Assembly: GCA_030605895.1 (NCBI GenBank)
Contig: JAUWHL010000121.1
Span: forward strand, 1-6,347
Source: Promethearchaeota archaeon
GTDB lineage: Archaea > Asgardarchaeota > Lokiarchaeia > Sigyniarchaeales > SOKP01
Reading direction: 5' to 3'
Length of the DNA: 6,347 bases
Every line of letters begins with the position of its first letter. The first letter of the stretch is position 1. The translations under genes and the position numbers were made by a program. Under the pieces are notes generated by a model that saw nothing but the letters and a program-made list of their open reading frames with translations, was not told where the DNA came from and ran no database searches. Of this stretch, positions 5,789 to 6,347 are shown in pieces.

Positions 5789-5890
5789 AGCCCAGTGGTG
5801 TAGCGGTCAAGCATCGGGGGCCCTGATAAGTCTTAACATCTACGATCTTGGAGATACCCCTGGACCACGGTTCGAATCCGTGCTGGGCTA
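5789..5890 (+). tRNA. tRNA-Gln(CTG) with 29-nt intron at 37/38 and C33
   Basis: The acceptor stem AGCCCAG/CTGGGCT (5789-5795, 5883-5889) has A1-U72, typical of archaeal tRNA-Gln read by GatDE, with discriminator A5890 and no encoded CCA. The D-stem is GTGT/GCAT with loop AGCGGTCAA. The anticodon stem is GGGGG/CCCCT (5816-5820, 5857-5861). The variable loop is GGAC. The T-arm is CACGG-TTCGAAT-CCGTG. The anticodon loop is split. Removing 5827-5855 gives C-C-CTG-A-A, anticodon CTG at 5823-5825, and a 73-nt mature tRNA. The site fits a bulge-helix-bulge motif: bulges GAT (5825-5827) and ATA (5854-5856) flank a four-pair helix, 5821-5824 with 5850-5853. The oddity is C5822 at position 33, where U is nearly universal. 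It faces A5852, making a C-A mismatch where U would pair. Glutamine identity also rests on overall resemblance to archaeal tRNA-Gln. Confidence 0.93.
5827..5855 (+). other. tRNA-Gln intron
   Basis: This is a 29-nt intron at canonical position 37/38. It is predicted to be cut by the archaeal splicing endonuclease at GA|T and AT|A in the two three-base bulges. Beyond the bulges only a short AAG/CTT stem (5828-5830, 5847-5849) closes a 16-base loop. The boundaries come from fitting both the tRNA cloverleaf and the bulge-helix-bulge rule, which agree. Confidence 0.8.
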
Positions 5891-5895
5891 TTTTT
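5891..5895 (+). terminator. T5 tract directly after tRNA-Gln
   Basis: Five T follow the discriminator base immediately, the usual U-rich end for an archaeal tRNA transcript. Confidence 0.4.
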
Positions 5896-5925
5896 ACATT
5901 ATATATTCTTTGTTTTCTACTCATA

Positions 5926-5934
5926 TTTATATAA
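5926..5934 (+). promoter_or_regulatory. Likely TATA box for the right-edge gene
   Basis: TTTATATAA matches the archaeal TATA consensus well and lies about 40 bases before the ATG at 5971. That predicts transcription start near 5955 and a leader of roughly 15 bases. It also implies the gene is transcribed separately from the tRNA. Confidence 0.45.
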
Positions 5935-5970
5935 TTAAATTTCCTTATTTTTTATTACAAATTAAAGAAA

Positions 5971-6347
5971 ATGATTGAAATGTTAATTGATCCAAAAGTA
6001 AACAAATTGATAATCTTTAATGGAGGCGGAGGCATTGTTGAGAGGCAAATTAAACTCTCTTTAAATCAAGGTTTAAATAAATATGAAATTGCTAATGTAC
6101 CCGCTTCATTCGATCCTAATTCTGCAGATATCCAATTAGAATTTATTAATCCAGGAGATAAAGAATCAATCACACTACAACAAACTATTGTATCCCTTCC
6201 AGATAGAAATACTTCTCAACAAATTATTGACAGAGAAAAATCGGCAGCAACTAGTATTATTTCCTATGCCATCGATTTTACACGTGAATTGAGGGAAAAA
6301 GTTTCTAATATATGTGAAGAAAGCTCTTATAGGATTTTTGCGGACAT
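5971..6347 (+). CDS. N-terminus of an uncharacterised protein, possibly DUF4140/DUF4139-like (partial)
   Basis: An ATG at 5971 opens a frame with no stop through the window end: 125 complete codons plus two bases. It begins MIEMLIDPKVNKLIIFNGGG and continues with a beta-rich stretch containing GIVERQIKLSLNQGLNKY and NVPASFDPNSADIQLEF (residues about 21-57), then a likely helical part from about residue 85. The pattern of a strand, a glycine-rich turn, VERxIxLxxG, then VPxSxDPxSA resembles the N-terminal DUF4140 domain of proteins annotated as mucoidy inhibitor A-like (DUF4139). This is recalled by pattern, not by search, and gives no function. No signal peptide is seen, and no Shine-Dalgarno sequence precedes the start. 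The methionine at 5980 is an alternative start. Codon composition matches the other genes, supporting a real CDS. Confidence 0.7.
   Translation, partial: MIEMLIDPKVNKLIIFNGGGGIVERQIKLSLNQGLNKYEIANVPASFDPNSADIQLEFINPGDKESITLQQTIVSLPDRNTSQQIIDREKSAATSIISYAIDFTRELREKVSNICEESSYRIFAD

Noticed and set aside
5789..5890. The odd tRNA-Gln acting as suppressor of the aCPSF1 ochre codon
   Set aside because: Anticodon CUG reads CAG and at best UAG as a near-cognate; it cannot pair with UAA at the third position. Proximity of the two anomalies in one window is not evidence of a link.
5789..5890. Alternative cloverleaf starting at 5790 with a GCCCAGT acceptor stem
   Set aside because: It needs a G-U pair at the base of the stem, leaves a T discriminator and breaks the five-pair T-stem; the 5789 start gives all standard lengths and A73.

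Overview
The window is strongly AT-rich DNA that is most likely archaeal. The main reasons are an aCPSF1/FttA-type KH, metallo-beta-lactamase and beta-CASP ribonuclease, which is an archaeal hallmark; a tRNA-Gln with A1-U72, a spliceable intron at 37/38 and no encoded CCA; and TATA-like boxes close to several starts. The low GC, the bacterial-looking metabolic genes and the sequence style fit an Asgard (Lokiarchaeia-like) genome. That placement is an inference, because no marker here can be compared without a search.

Layout from left to right. purN (phosphoribosylglycinamide formyltransferase) lies on the minus strand at the left edge. A gene-free, very AT-rich divergent intergenic region follows. 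Next is the aCPSF1 gene, whose N-terminal coding region begins at 1072 but is interrupted by an in-frame TAA at 1192-1194; the open frame resumes and runs to 2982. A perfect 8-bp hairpin spans its stop codon, with T-tracts beyond. Then come a NapH-like membrane protein with ferredoxin-type cysteine motifs (3103-4053) and an HD-domain dNTP triphosphohydrolase (4216-5409). The 5410-5788 gap holds an unexplained nested inverted-repeat element (5486-5629) and a second inverted repeat. An intron-containing tRNA-Gln(CTG) follows at 5789-5890, with an anomalous C at position 33. The right edge holds the N-terminus of a protein with faint similarity to DUF4140/DUF4139 proteins.

The genes do not form an obvious pathway operon. 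Each has its own intergenic region, and two themes recur: nucleotide metabolism (PurN, dNTPase) and RNA processing (aCPSF1, spliced tRNA).

The items most worth a second look are the in-frame ochre codon in a normally essential termination factor, the C33 tRNA-Gln whose BHB splice motif is mismatched at exactly that base, and the structured 144-nt intergenic element. The first two are single-site anomalies that could be assembly or sequencing errors and should be checked against reads first.
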